Below, in pieces: positions 7,243-16,579 of a DNA stretch of 24,601 bases. The position numbers and the translations under genes were made by a program. Each line of letters starts with the position of its first letter. The first letter of the stretch is position 1. Origin of the DNA: Candidatus Sericytochromatia bacterium (GTDB lineage: Bacteria; Cyanobacteriota; Sericytochromatia; UBA7694; JACMQJ01); assembly GCA_014377055.1 (NCBI GenBank), contig JACMQJ010000198.1, forward strand, positions 1-24,601, read 5' to 3'. Under the pieces are notes generated by a model. That model was given only the letters and a program-made list of their open reading frames with translations, had not been told where the DNA came from and did no database searches.

Positions 7243-10200
7243 ATGACATTAGATTTATCTATAGCTAATAGTATTTTATCAAATACATCTCATGAAGATG
7301 AGTTTGAAGAAAAGTTTGACTATGTAAAAATAGGTCTTGCTTCTGCACAAAGAATTCTTGGTTGGTCTTATGGTGAGGTTACAAAACCTGAAACTATTAA
7401 CTATAGAACTCTTAAGCCAGAAAGAGATGGACTATTTTGTGAAAAAATATTTGGCCCAGCAAAAGATTGGGAATGCCATTGTGGAAAATATAAAAGAGTT
7501 AGACATAAAGGTATCGTCTGTGAAAGATGTGGCGTTGAAGTAACCGATTCAAAAGTCAGAAGACATAGAATGGGTCATATTAAGCTTGCTGCTCCTGTTT
7601 GTCATATTTGGTACTTGAAAGGTATACCTAGTCATTTAAGTTTATTACTTGATATGCCACTAAGACATCTTGAAGATATTACTTATTACAACAGTTATGT
7701 AGTAATTGATCCAGGTAACATCGAAAGCCTTTCAAAAAGACAACTTCTAACCGAAGATGAATATGAAACTCTAGTAATGGACGAAGATAATAAGTTTGAT
7801 GCTGATATGGGAGCTCCTGCTATTAAGAAATTATTAGCAGATCTAAATTTACCAGAATTAGCAGAAGAACTTAGAAAAGATGTTAAAGAAGCATCAAATC
7901 AAAAAAGAGCTAAATTAATCAAAAGACTTAGAGTTATTGAAAGTTTAGTTGAAGCTAGTACAAGTCCTGCTTGGATGGTATTGGATGTTGTTCCAGTAAT
8001 TCCTCCTGATCTTAGACCTATGGTTCAACTAGATGGTGGACGTTTTGCAACGTCAGATCTTAATGACCTTTATAGAAGAGTTATTAATAGAAATAATCGT
8101 CTTAGCAGACTTCTTGATATGGAAGCTCCAGATATTATTATCAGAAATGAAAAGAGAATGTTACAGGAAGCTGTAGATGCTCTAATTGATAACGGTAGAA
8201 GAGGAAGAGCAGTTGTTGGACCTAATAATAGAGCTTTAAAATCATTAAGTGATATTATCGAAGGTAAACAAGGTCGTTTCCGTCAAAATTTACTTGGTAA
8301 ACGTGTGGATTATTCTGGACGTTCTGTTATTGTAGTTGGACCAAAATTAAAACTTCATCAATGCGGTTTGCCTAGAGAAATGGCACTTGAATTATTTAAA
8401 CCATTTGTTATGAATAAATTAGTTGAAAGAGGTATTGTTCAAAATATCAAATCAGCTAAGAAGAAAATTGAATCACAAGATAGTCTTGTTTGGGACGTAT
8501 TGGAAGATGTTATTAAAGGACATCCAGTATTACTTAATAGAGCACCAACATTACATAGATTAGGTATTCAAGCATTTGAACCTTTATTAGTTGAAGGAAG
8601 AGCTATTCAGCTTCATCCTTTGGTTTGTACAGCTTTTAATGCTGATTTTGATGGCGATCAAATGGCTGTTCATGTACCACTTTCAATTGAAGCACAGACA
8701 GAAGCAAGATTACTTATGTTAGCTACCAATAATATTCTTACACCAGCAACAGGTACTCCAATTATTACTCCTACCAAGGATATGGTTTTGGGTTGTTATT
8801 ATCTAACTGTTGAAAATGTGAGAGCTGTTGACTTAACTAAGAGAATATTTGCTAATACTGACGAAATATTATCTATTCATGAAATAAAAGCTATTCATGT
8901 TCATAATAAAATAAAAGTTAGAATGAATATTGACAAACTTGCCAAAACTGAAGAAGTTTATGCAAGTGCTGCACCAGATGCTATTCCACAAACTTTAGAA
9001 AGCTTACTTGATTCTGGTTATGCAAAGCAACATGTCTTTTTTGTAACTACTGTTGGTAGAGTAATTTTAAATGAAGAATTACCTCCATCATTCAAATTTG
9101 TTAATAAAATGGTTGATAAGCATGTATTAGAAGAAATTATCTCTGAATGTTTCTTAGACAATGGTAATATCAAAACTTCTGAATTAGCTAATTCACTTAA
9201 AGAATTAGGTTTTCATTATTCAACAATGGCAGGTATTTCAATCGCTATTGATGATATGATTGTTCCAGAAGAAAAGAAAGATATTCTTAGAAGATCCGAA
9301 AAAGAAATTGAAAGATCGCAAAAACTATATCAAAAAGGTCAGATCACTGCTGTTGAAAGATATGCAAAAATTATTGATACTTGGTCACAAGCAACTAATG
9401 AAGTTATTGCTCGTATCACTGAGGATTATGACAAATTAAATTCAGTATTTATGATGGCATTCTCTGGAGCTAGAGGAAATATCAGTCAGGTTCGTCAACT
9501 TGTTGGTATGAGAGGCTTGATGTCAGATCCTTCTGGAAAAACAATCGATTTACCTATTAAATCTAATTTTAAAGAAGGCTTAAATGTAACTGAATATGTA
9601 ATCTCATGTTATGGTGCTAGAAAAGGTTTAGTTGATACAGCTCTAAGAACAGCGGATTCAGGTTATCTTACTAGAAGACTTGCTGACGTTGCTCAAGATG
9701 TAATCATTACTGATGAAGATTGTGGAACTGATAACTTTATTCTCTTTAGAGATATTTGGGACGGTGATAAGTTAATTGTTGGTCTTGAGAAAAGATTAGC
9801 TGGTAGAACTTCTGCTGAAGATATTTTTTATCCTAAGAAAAATGCTAATGATGCTAGTGAAGAAGCAATGCTAATTGTTTGTAAAAATCAAATGATTAAT
9901 CCTGCTCAAGCAAAAGATATTATTAGAGTTGGTGTAACCGAATCTACTCTTAAAGAAGCAGAATTTGATAAAAAAATGACAATAATACCAGGTGTTAAAA
10001 TTGTTAAACTAAGATCACCTCTTGGTTGCCAAAATAAATATGGCGTTTGTAGAGCATGTTATGGTTGGAGCTTAACCAGTAAACGTTTAGTTGATATAGG
10101 AGAAGCAGTTGGTATTATTGCAGCTCAATCAATTGGTGAGCCTGGTACACAGCTAACAATGAGAACATTCCATACAGGTGGTGTATTTGAGGGAGCTAAC

Positions 10201-12876
10201 AGAATTAAGGTAAAAGCTAATCATTCAGGTACAGTTAAGCTCGATCAAGCTGAATTTAGAGAAATGACTGACGATTTCAGAACACCTTATGGTGAAGTTA
10301 TTAGAGTAACCAAACAGGAATATGTTTTAAAAATAGCTGACAAAAAAGGTAAAATCTTTAAAGTAGAAATACCTAATGGTAGTGAAATACAAGTAAAAGA
10401 TGGCGATGTTGTTAAACCAGCAACCATTGTAGCTGAACAGATGAAACAAAGTAAAGCGTCACAAAAATCAGTTGAAAAAGGTTTTAGAGATATTAATTCT
10501 GATATTAGTGGTATGGTTAAGTTTATTGACTTTAAGACAGAAGAGAAAAAAGATAGACAAGGTTTGATCAGTAGAACTTCTAATGCTCAAGGTGTTATCT
10601 GGGTTCATAGTGGTAATGTTTATTCACTACCTTCTGACTGTGAAATACTGGTTAATAATAACCAATTTCTTAATTCAGATGAAAGTCTTGGACGTATTGC
10701 TACTACAACCGAATATGGTGGTAAAGTACAAGTAATGGGTCATAAGGAAGATGGAACTTGGGATAGTATTTCTTTAGTAACAGCCGAATTGGATATTCCA
10801 GAACCTGACGTTATTCTTAACAGAAAAGATTTACAACTTAAATTTCCTGATGAATATCCTGTAAATATTTTCCAACTTCTTGTACATGAAGGAAGTAAAG
10901 TAGAATCAGGTACAGTTATTGCAGAAGCTTTTGTTGATAAGTATGTAACTCCTTCAAGTGGTGAAGTTAGATTTTTAAATGTAGATAATACTGATAAAAA
11001 TACCTTGACTGGTGAAAGCTCACTTTTATTCTTACCAGAAGAAAATTATCAACTTGGATCAACAGGGAATCCTCTTGTAGAAGATAGCTGTATGGTTGAA
11101 GCTGGTGATGAAATAATACCTGGTATTAATGTTAATGAAAGTGGTTTTGTTTCATTAGAAAACCTTGATCTTTCACAAAGTATAACTTTCTATCCTGGAG
11201 CTTATGGTGTTTATTTCCCTCTGGAAAATTCAATTATTAATGTAACTGAAAATCAAGAAATAGAAGAAGGAGCATTACTTGGACAATTAACAGATCCTGA
11301 AACTGAAGAAAATCAACCTATCTATAGTAAACAAAAAGGTATGGTTCAATTTATTCATTCAGAGGAAGGTATGTATCTTGTAGTTCGTAACACCTTTATC
11401 TATACAGTTGCACCAATTGATAAATTCTATAAATTAAGTACTTCACATAGTTCAATAGATTTAGTTCCTTTAACTAAAGTTATGGTCAGAAATGGTGATA
11501 AATTAAAAGCTGGTACAGCACTTGTAAAAGTGAATCTTGTTTTCAAATTATCTTCACCATTAACATTACTCGGTGGTAAAGTTGAATTTAAAAATATAGA
11601 AAGAGATGAAGATGGTAACGATGTTAGAGCAAAGCTTACTATTTCAGTAATCGAAAATCTAACAACCTCACATGATCCTTCAAATTATGGTTTGATTGGT
11701 CATCAAGAACTAAAAATAAATTCAATACTTCAAGTAAAAGAAAATGATGTAGTTCCGTCAGGTAAAGTTATTGCTTATACTGATTTTATGATTCAAAGTC
11801 CTGGTAAAATAGAAATATTTAAGGATAATGAAACAGGAACTCAAAAACTCCTGATTATCAATGCTGAAAATCAAACTACTTATAAAACTGATGATGTTAA
11901 ATTTGAATCTGGACAATATATTTATGAAGGTGATAAAATAAATTCAAAAATTATTGCTACAGAATCTGGTATCGTTGAAGAAGTCAAAAAAGATGAAGTC
12001 ACGATTAGAAAAGCAAGACCTTATCTTGTTAGTCAAGGTTCAGCAATTCTTGTAGATCATGGTGAAATGGTTCAACAGGGTGAAACTTTAGCAATATTAG
12101 TTTATGAAAGTGTAAAAACTGGAGATATTGTACAAGGTCTACCTAGAGTTGAAGAATTGTTAGAAGCTAGAAAACCAAAAGAAAGCTCTATTCTTGCAGA
12201 AGAAGAAGGTTCAGTTAATCTTGTCTTGGTCGATAATGAAGTAATAAGTATCAATGTTGTTAATGAAGAAGGTATCACACATAATTATAAAGTGCCTATT
12301 AATGGTAGACCTATAGTTATTGATGGCGAAAAAGTTAAGAGAGGCGATAGACTTACAACAGGTCCAGTCAGTCCTCATGATATTTTAGCTGTAGCTGGTA
12401 TTGAAGCAGTTCAACAATTTTTAGTTAATGAAGTTCAACTCGTATATCGTTCACAAGGCGTTCAGATTAACGATAAACATATTGAGATTATCGTTAGACA
12501 AATGACCAGAAAGAAGAGAATAGTTGACTCAGGTGAAACTACATTATTACCTGGTGAAGTTATTACAACTTATCAATTTGACCAAGTTCTTGAAAAATGT
12601 AAAACTGATGGTATTGTTGCTCCTATTGCTGAAAATGTTTTACTTGGTATTACCAAGGCATCACTTAACACAGAGAGCTTTATTTCTGCTGCATCTTTTC
12701 AAGAAACAACTAGAGTTCTTACAGAAGCTGCAATTGAAGGTAAACGTGACTGGTTAAGAGGTCTAAAAGAAAATGTTATCATAGGACGTTTGATTCCTGC
12801 TGGTACTGGTATGCGTGAAGTACAACTAGCTTCTGAAACAAGAGAAGAACAGAGTATGGAAATGACTATCGGATAA
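7243..12876 (+). CDS. rpoC: DNA-directed RNA polymerase subunit beta', unsplit, with a cyanobacterial-size SI3 insertion
   Basis: The catalytic beta' subunit of RNA polymerase. The zinc-binding domain has C78, C80, C93 and C96. The active-site motif NADFDGDQMAVH gives the Mg2+-binding aspartates D468, D470 and D472. A second zinc site is seen around CQNKYGVCRACYG. The trigger-loop start MRTFHTGG is at residues 973-980; the rest of the trigger-loop region resumes at GDIVQGLPRVEELLEARKP (from 1627). The ~640 residues between form a huge insertion built of repeated barrel-like units (V..G..V..G..IA patterns), the size of cyanobacterial SI3. The C-terminus (NDKHIEIIVRQM, LLGITKASL, FISAASFQETTRVL, GRLIPAGTG) is complete. 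Cyanobacteria encode this protein as separate rpoC1 and rpoC2; the equivalent junction (about residue 620) is continuous here. The start ATG is three bases after the rpoB stop, implying translational coupling. A strong terminator follows eleven bases after the stop. Confidence 0.98.
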   Translation: MTLDLSIANSILSNTSHEDEFEEKFDYVKIGLASAQRILGWSYGEVTKPETINYRTLKPERDGLFCEKIFGPAKDWECHCGKYKRVRHKGIVCERCGVEVTDSKVRRHRMGHIKLAAPVCHIWYLKGIPSHLSLLLDMPLRHLEDITYYNSYVVIDPGNIESLSKRQLLTEDEYETLVMDEDNKFDADMGAPAIKKLLADLNLPELAEELRKDVKEASNQKRAKLIKRLRVIESLVEASTSPAWMVLDVVPVIPPDLRPMVQLDGGRFATSDLNDLYRRVINRNNRLSRLLDMEAPDIIIRNEKRMLQEAVDALIDNGRRGRAVVGPNNRALKSLSDIIEGKQGRFRQNLLGKRVDYSGRSVIVVGPKLKLHQCGLPREMALELFKPFVMNKLVERGIVQNIKSAKKKIESQDSLVWDVLEDVIKGHPVLLNRAPTLHRLGIQAFEPLLVEGRAIQLHPLVCTAFNADFDGDQMAVHVPLSIEAQTEARLLMLATNNILTPATGTPIITPTKDMVLGCYYLTVENVRAVDLTKRIFANTDEILSIHEIKAIHVHNKIKVRMNIDKLAKTEEVYASAAPDAIPQTLESLLDSGYAKQHVFFVTTVGRVILNEELPPSFKFVNKMVDKHVLEEIISECFLDNGNIKTSELANSLKELGFHYSTMAGISIAIDDMIVPEEKKDILRRSEKEIERSQKLYQKGQITAVERYAKIIDTWSQATNEVIARITEDYDKLNSVFMMAFSGARGNISQVRQLVGMRGLMSDPSGKTIDLPIKSNFKEGLNVTEYVISCYGARKGLVDTALRTADSGYLTRRLADVAQDVIITDEDCGTDNFILFRDIWDGDKLIVGLEKRLAGRTSAEDIFYPKKNANDASEEAMLIVCKNQMINPAQAKDIIRVGVTESTLKEAEFDKKMTIIPGVKIVKLRSPLGCQNKYGVCRACYGWSLTSKRLVDIGEAVGIIAAQSIGEPGTQLTMRTFHTGGVFEGANRIKVKANHSGTVKLDQAEFREMTDDFRTPYGEVIRVTKQEYVLKIADKKGKIFKVEIPNGSEIQVKDGDVVKPATIVAEQMKQSKASQKSVEKGFRDINSDISGMVKFIDFKTEEKKDRQGLISRTSNAQGVIWVHSGNVYSLPSDCEILVNNNQFLNSDESLGRIATTTEYGGKVQVMGHKEDGTWDSISLVTAELDIPEPDVILNRKDLQLKFPDEYPVNIFQLLVHEGSKVESGTVIAEAFVDKYVTPSSGEVRFLNVDNTDKNTLTGESSLLFLPEENYQLGSTGNPLVEDSCMVEAGDEIIPGINVNESGFVSLENLDLSQSITFYPGAYGVYFPLENSIINVTENQEIEEGALLGQLTDPETEENQPIYSKQKGMVQFIHSEEGMYLVVRNTFIYTVAPIDKFYKLSTSHSSIDLVPLTKVMVRNGDKLKAGTALVKVNLVFKLSSPLTLLGGKVEFKNIERDEDGNDVRAKLTISVIENLTTSHDPSNYGLIGHQELKINSILQVKENDVVPSGKVIAYTDFMIQSPGKIEIFKDNETGTQKLLIINAENQTTYKTDDVKFESGQYIYEGDKINSKIIATESGIVEEVKKDEVTIRKARPYLVSQGSAILVDHGEMVQQGETLAILVYESVKTGDIVQGLPRVEELLEARKPKESSILAEEEGSVNLVLVDNEVISINVVNEEGITHNYKVPINGRPIVIDGEKVKRGDRLTTGPVSPHDILAVAGIEAVQQFLVNEVQLVYRSQGVQINDKHIEIIVRQMTRKKRIVDSGETTLLPGEVITTYQFDQVLEKCKTDGIVAPIAENVLLGITKASLNTESFISAASFQETTRVLTEAAIEGKRDWLRGLKENVIIGRLIPAGTGMREVQLASETREEQSMEMTIG

Positions 12877-12886
12877 ATTTTTAAAT

Positions 12887-12928
12887 AAAAAATCCTCTCA
12901 TAAATTTTGTTTATGAGAGGATTTTTTT
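12887..12928. terminator. Strong bidirectional intrinsic terminator between rpoC and priA
   Basis: Arms 12887-12904 and 12910-12927 form an 18-bp perfect stem (core ATCCTCTCATAAA) with loop TTTTG. It ends in seven T on the plus strand and has an A run at the start, which gives a T run on the minus strand. It lies eleven bases after the rpoC stop and about 48 bases beyond the priA stop, serving both converging operons. Confidence 0.9.
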
Positions 12929-12975
12929 ATGGATAAAAAGCTCTAACAAGTCTTAAAACTTCTATAAAATAAAAG

Positions 12976-15441
12976 CTACATCATATTTAACGGCTCTATA
13001 TCAATACCTATTTTTGTACTACTACTAATACTTACTTCTTTTGTTACTCTTAATAATAACTCTCTTACCTCATCAAGATTTTTGGCTTTGATTAAAATTT
13101 GAAATCTATAAAAACCCTGAATCTTTGCTATGCCTGCTGGTATTGGTCCTAATACATTAATAATTCCTGATGTAATATTTTTCTTTAAAAACCTACCCAT
13201 TAACACAGCTGATTTTTTACTTTCTTCTTGTGAAAGATTAGCAATAATAATACTTACTAAATCAGAAAAAGGAGGATATAATAATTCCTCTCTATCTTTT
13301 ATCTCTGAATTATAAAATCTTTTGAAATCATGATCTTTGGCTGATTGTATACTGATATGATCAAGTGAATAAGACTGTGTAACAACTTCACCTCTGGTAT
13401 CTCCACGCCCTGCTCTACCTGCAACTTGTGTTATTAATTGAAAGGTTTTTTCACCAGCTCTAAAATCGGGTATATTTAGAGCTGTATCAGCAGCAATAAC
13501 TCCAACTAAAGTTACATTTGGAAAATCAAGACCTTTTGCAACCATTTGTGTGCCAATTAAAATATCATATTCTCCTTTAGAAAATTTGTTTAAAATAACC
13601 TGATGTGAGTTTTTCTTTGTTGTAGTATCTCTATCTAATCGAGCTATTCTTGCTTCTGGAAAAAGCTTTTGTGTAATAGATTCTATTTTTTGTGTACCTA
13701 TGCCAAAATGTCTAATACTAACACTTTTACATTTTGGACATCTAACAGGTAAATCTTCTATTTTCCCACAATAATGACATTTTAGAGCATTATGAGCTGT
13801 ATGATAAACCATAGAAACTGAACAGTCACCACACTTAACTGAATAACCACAAGTACGGCATAAAACAAATGTCGAAAAGCCACGCCTATTAATAAAAACA
13901 ATAGATTGCTCTTTTCTTTCAAGCCTATCTCTGAGGGATTGCTCCAATTGTCTACTAAAAATCCCCTTATTACCTTGCATATATTCTTTTCTCATATCAA
14001 CTAATAAAACAGGAGGTAATACTTTATTTTCAACTCTTTCAGGTAATTCTAATAAATGCCATTCAGGATTATTACAAGCATTATAATAACTTTCAAGACA
14101 AGGTGTTGCTGTCCCTAAAACAATCGTAGCATTATCTAGTTTTGCCCTTTTAATAGCAACTGTTTTTGCATTATATCTAGGATTGCGATCTTGTTTATAT
14201 GAGCTTTCATGTTCTTCATCTATGATAATCACACCAATATTTTTACAAGGAGCAAAAATAGCAGATCTAGCTCCAATAATAATTTTGGCGATACCATTTT
14301 TTATTCTTGACCATTCATCATATCTTTCACCATCACTTAATGCACTATGTAAAACAGCAACACAATCACCAAATCTACTACGAAATCTATTAACCGTTTG
14401 TGGTGTAAGTGATATTTCAGGAACAAGAACAATTGATGTTAATCCCTGATTTAGGACATATTCAATTATTTGTAAATATACTTCTGTTTTACCACTACCA
14501 GTCACTCCATGCAATAAGACAACTTTGTTTTTAATTTTTTGTTTTTGTAATTCGATTAAATAATCCAATGACTGTTGTTGATAATTATTTAGTTTTAGCT
14601 TATCCGTTTTGATATTTTGTTCAGCATAATTTTGGGGTTTTCTTAAGATTATTTCTTCGGTTATTTCAACACAACCTTTACTTTGAATCTTCCTAATGAG
14701 TGGGGCAGTTGTATTTGCATTTTTTAGGAGATCTTTCATAATAATAAAACCATTATTTTTGGCAATAACACATAATATTTCTTTTTCACGATTACTTAGA
14801 TCACCTTGATCAGTAATCAGAGTAACGCATAATTGCTTTTTATATTTGCCTTTGTTATTAAAAATAAAGCTTACTTTGACATACTCAATGATCAATAGCT
14901 TTCTCAAATGACGAGTATATTTAGTACCAAATTGACTTTTTAAAACAGATGTTCTAACAATACCTTCATTAAAAATAAATGTACAAAAAGCTATATATTC
15001 TTGATTTGACTGTATCTTTATATAATCAGTAAATTCTTCAGGTAAAACATTTAATTCAATTTGCTTATAAGTTTTTGTTAAAATACCAGAGGGTATAGCT
15101 GCTTTGAGGACACTTAAAAAACTAGTATGATAATATTTAGCAATCCATTTAATTAATTCTAAGTATTCGGAATCTATTATTTGTTGAGAGCTTGCAGAGA
15201 CAATTTCTTTAATTTTTATTTCAGTGGATAAGTTATTTTCTAAGTGTAAATCAACAATATATCCACCAAGTTGATTTTCGCCAAAAGGTACAATTACAGG
15301 AGTCCCTAATGCAACCTTATTTTTCATATAATCAGGTATGGCATAAGTAAAAGTCTGACTTTCTAAGTCTGTAAAAGCATCAATTAATACTTCTGCAAAA
15401 TTATATTCGGCTTGTTCTTCTCTGATTAATAATTCTTCCAT
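12976..15441 (-). CDS. priA: Primosomal protein N' (replication restart helicase PriA)
   Basis: PriA is a superfamily 2 3'-5' DNA helicase that recognises stalled forks and D-loops and reloads the replicative helicase. The 821-aa protein has the N-terminal 3'-DNA-binding domain (about 15-110, with VPFGENQLGGYIV), the helicase core with Walker A GVTGSGKT (312-319), the DEEH box (408-411, the PriA version of DEAH) followed by ESSYKQ, then GTATPCLES, and the eight-cysteine zinc domain (about 528-571, starting CRTCG and ending CPKC) that sits inside the helicase core. The C-terminal motifs GTQMVAKGLDFPNVTLVGV and QVAGRAGRGD complete it. Length is slightly above the usual 730-800. About 15 extra residues precede the conserved N-terminus, and no Shine-Dalgarno site is seen before the ATG, yet no other in-frame Met occurs before about residue 39. 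It shares the terminator with rpoC, and no partner gene is adjacent. Confidence 0.96.
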   Translation of the reverse strand: MEELLIREEQAEYNFAEVLIDAFTDLESQTFTYAIPDYMKNKVALGTPVIVPFGENQLGGYIVDLHLENNLSTEIKIKEIVSASSQQIIDSEYLELIKWIAKYYHTSFLSVLKAAIPSGILTKTYKQIELNVLPEEFTDYIKIQSNQEYIAFCTFIFNEGIVRTSVLKSQFGTKYTRHLRKLLIIEYVKVSFIFNNKGKYKKQLCVTLITDQGDLSNREKEILCVIAKNNGFIIMKDLLKNANTTAPLIRKIQSKGCVEITEEIILRKPQNYAEQNIKTDKLKLNNYQQQSLDYLIELQKQKIKNKVVLLHGVTGSGKTEVYLQIIEYVLNQGLTSIVLVPEISLTPQTVNRFRSRFGDCVAVLHSALSDGERYDEWSRIKNGIAKIIIGARSAIFAPCKNIGVIIIDEEHESSYKQDRNPRYNAKTVAIKRAKLDNATIVLGTATPCLESYYNACNNPEWHLLELPERVENKVLPPVLLVDMRKEYMQGNKGIFSRQLEQSLRDRLERKEQSIVFINRRGFSTFVLCRTCGYSVKCGDCSVSMVYHTAHNALKCHYCGKIEDLPVRCPKCKSVSIRHFGIGTQKIESITQKLFPEARIARLDRDTTTKKNSHQVILNKFSKGEYDILIGTQMVAKGLDFPNVTLVGVIAADTALNIPDFRAGEKTFQLITQVAGRAGRGDTRGEVVTQSYSLDHISIQSAKDHDFKRFYNSEIKDREELLYPPFSDLVSIIIANLSQEESKKSAVLMGRFLKKNITSGIINVLGPIPAGIAKIQGFYRFQILIKAKNLDEVRELLLRVTKEVSISSSTKIGIDIEPLNMM

Positions 15442-15546
15442 AGTAATATGATCATATTTTGTTTTACTATTTTTGAATAGATAATTACAACTATTCTTAA
15501 CTCACTATTTTTTAAAATAGAAAAGATACTTAAAATTTATTGTTAA

Positions 15547-15696
15547 TTAAATATTTTCAATATCTTCTTTTGTCAAACCAGTTAATTTAATAATAAGTTC
15601 TAATGGTAAACCTTCTATTTTTGCATTTTTTGCAACTTCAAATTTTTCTTCGGTTTTGCCTTCAATCTTACCTTCGAGCTTAAACTCAATTTTCAT
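15547..15696 (-). pseudogene. Detached C-terminal tail of the Rpn-type gene (frameshifted)
   Basis: A 49-residue reading frame that starts with an ATG overlapping the TGA of the gene upstream (ATGA overlap) and ends at 15547-15549. It reads MKIEFKLEGKIEGK, a charged helix, then IEGLPLELIIKLTGLTKEDI. This E-G-K-rich helix followed by a small L.LI...TGL..E.I motif is the normal C-terminal end of Rpn/YhgA-like proteins. Adding one A to the run of six A's would fuse it in frame to the upstream gene. No ribosome site of its own is evident beyond the overlap, so it could be translated by reinitiation or be a dead remnant. Confidence 0.6.
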
Positions 15697-16463
15697 TTTT
15701 TCTCTAGCTTTTTTACAGATGTTGCGATCATTTCAGTAGCCTCCTGTTTACTATTATACAACTTTTCAACATTATCATAATCACTTCTCTCAATTATTTT
15801 GTTCTCTGTCCATAATCTAAAAAAGTTAATTAAAATAGATAATGCTTGCTTGTCTTCCTCTGTTTCAAGTAAGTTTAAAATCTCATTTTTTATTAATTCT
15901 AAATCAAAATTTGTTTCTGATAAAAATAATGTAGATACCAAATTCTTAATTTTTAAAAGTGAATCAAGTGAATAATCCTTTTCAATTATTTTGAAATATT
16001 TATAATTTATTCCATATTCACCAAGTAACTCATTATTTTCTATAACCTGATTTGTATTAGTTGCCGCAATCCAATCCCTATCTCCATTATACAAAAGTAT
16101 TGGAAATACAGCAGGTAACTTATCTAATTTCTTCTTACTTTTTTTATTAAAATCAATTAGCTCTATATATAGACTAGTAATATAGTTGAGCATTCTCACA
16201 GAAATAAATTTATCAACAGAGGATTGAAACTCCATTAAGATATAAACATATATATCTTTATCCTTAAGTTTTAGTTTGTAAATCAAATCACTCTCTGTAT
16301 TTTTATAATCATCAGAAATAAATGATTTATTTACAGTTTCGGAGCTATCAAAATCAATATCTTTTACCCAAGGCATATCAACAAAACTTTGTAATAATTG
16401 ACGGAAAAATGTTTTGTTAGAAAATATCTTTTTATAAGCGTGGTCATGTATCTTTTTTATCAT
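15693..16463 (-). CDS. Rpn family recombination-promoting nuclease / putative transposase, truncated by frameshift
   Basis: A 256-aa protein of the Rpn/YhgA-like (PD-(D/E)XK nuclease, PF04754-like) group, whose members promote RecA-independent recombination or resemble transposases. The N-terminus IHDHAYKKIFSN is the family's opening motif; D59 in ESDLIYKL and E78/Q80 in LMEFQSS fit the nuclease core D...ExQ. The middle, KLPAVFPILLYNGDRDW, is also typical. It ends at TGA in AAAAAATGA, just where relatives continue into a charged helix and a TGL motif; those sequences lie in the next frame at 15547-15696. The catalytic region is intact, so this truncated product might still cut DNA. No Shine-Dalgarno site is seen. 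It diverges from lysA and looks like an accessory insertion between housekeeping genes. Family call good, activity uncertain. Confidence 0.8.
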   Translation of the reverse strand: MIKKIHDHAYKKIFSNKTFFRQLLQSFVDMPWVKDIDFDSSETVNKSFISDDYKNTESDLIYKLKLKDKDIYVYILMEFQSSVDKFISVRMLNYITSLYIELIDFNKKSKKKLDKLPAVFPILLYNGDRDWIAATNTNQVIENNELLGEYGINYKYFKIIEKDYSLDSLLKIKNLVSTLFLSETNFDLELIKNEILNLLETEEDKQALSILINFFRLWTENKIIERSDYDNVEKLYNSKQEATEMIATSVKKLEKK

Positions 16464-16579
16464 AAAATTATTCTAACAGATTTTAGTAAATAAAAATATT
16501 CTTCTTTTATTATTTCTCTGTTACTGTATGATGTAGTAAAATTTAGTATTCGTATGAAAAATTTTGAAGGAATAAAGAG

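Noticed and set aside
14183..14449. 88-codon plus-strand frame opposite priA
   Set aside because: It lies over the helicase core of priA, including the DEEH box, and has no promoter, ribosome site or family features.
15690..15705. Programmed -1 ribosomal frameshift at the A run of the Rpn-like gene
   Set aside because: The codons are GAG AAA AAA TGA, so the slip site would be G AAA AAA, not a standard X XXY YYZ heptamer, and no strong stem follows. A plain indel or polymerase slippage is more likely, although it is not excluded.
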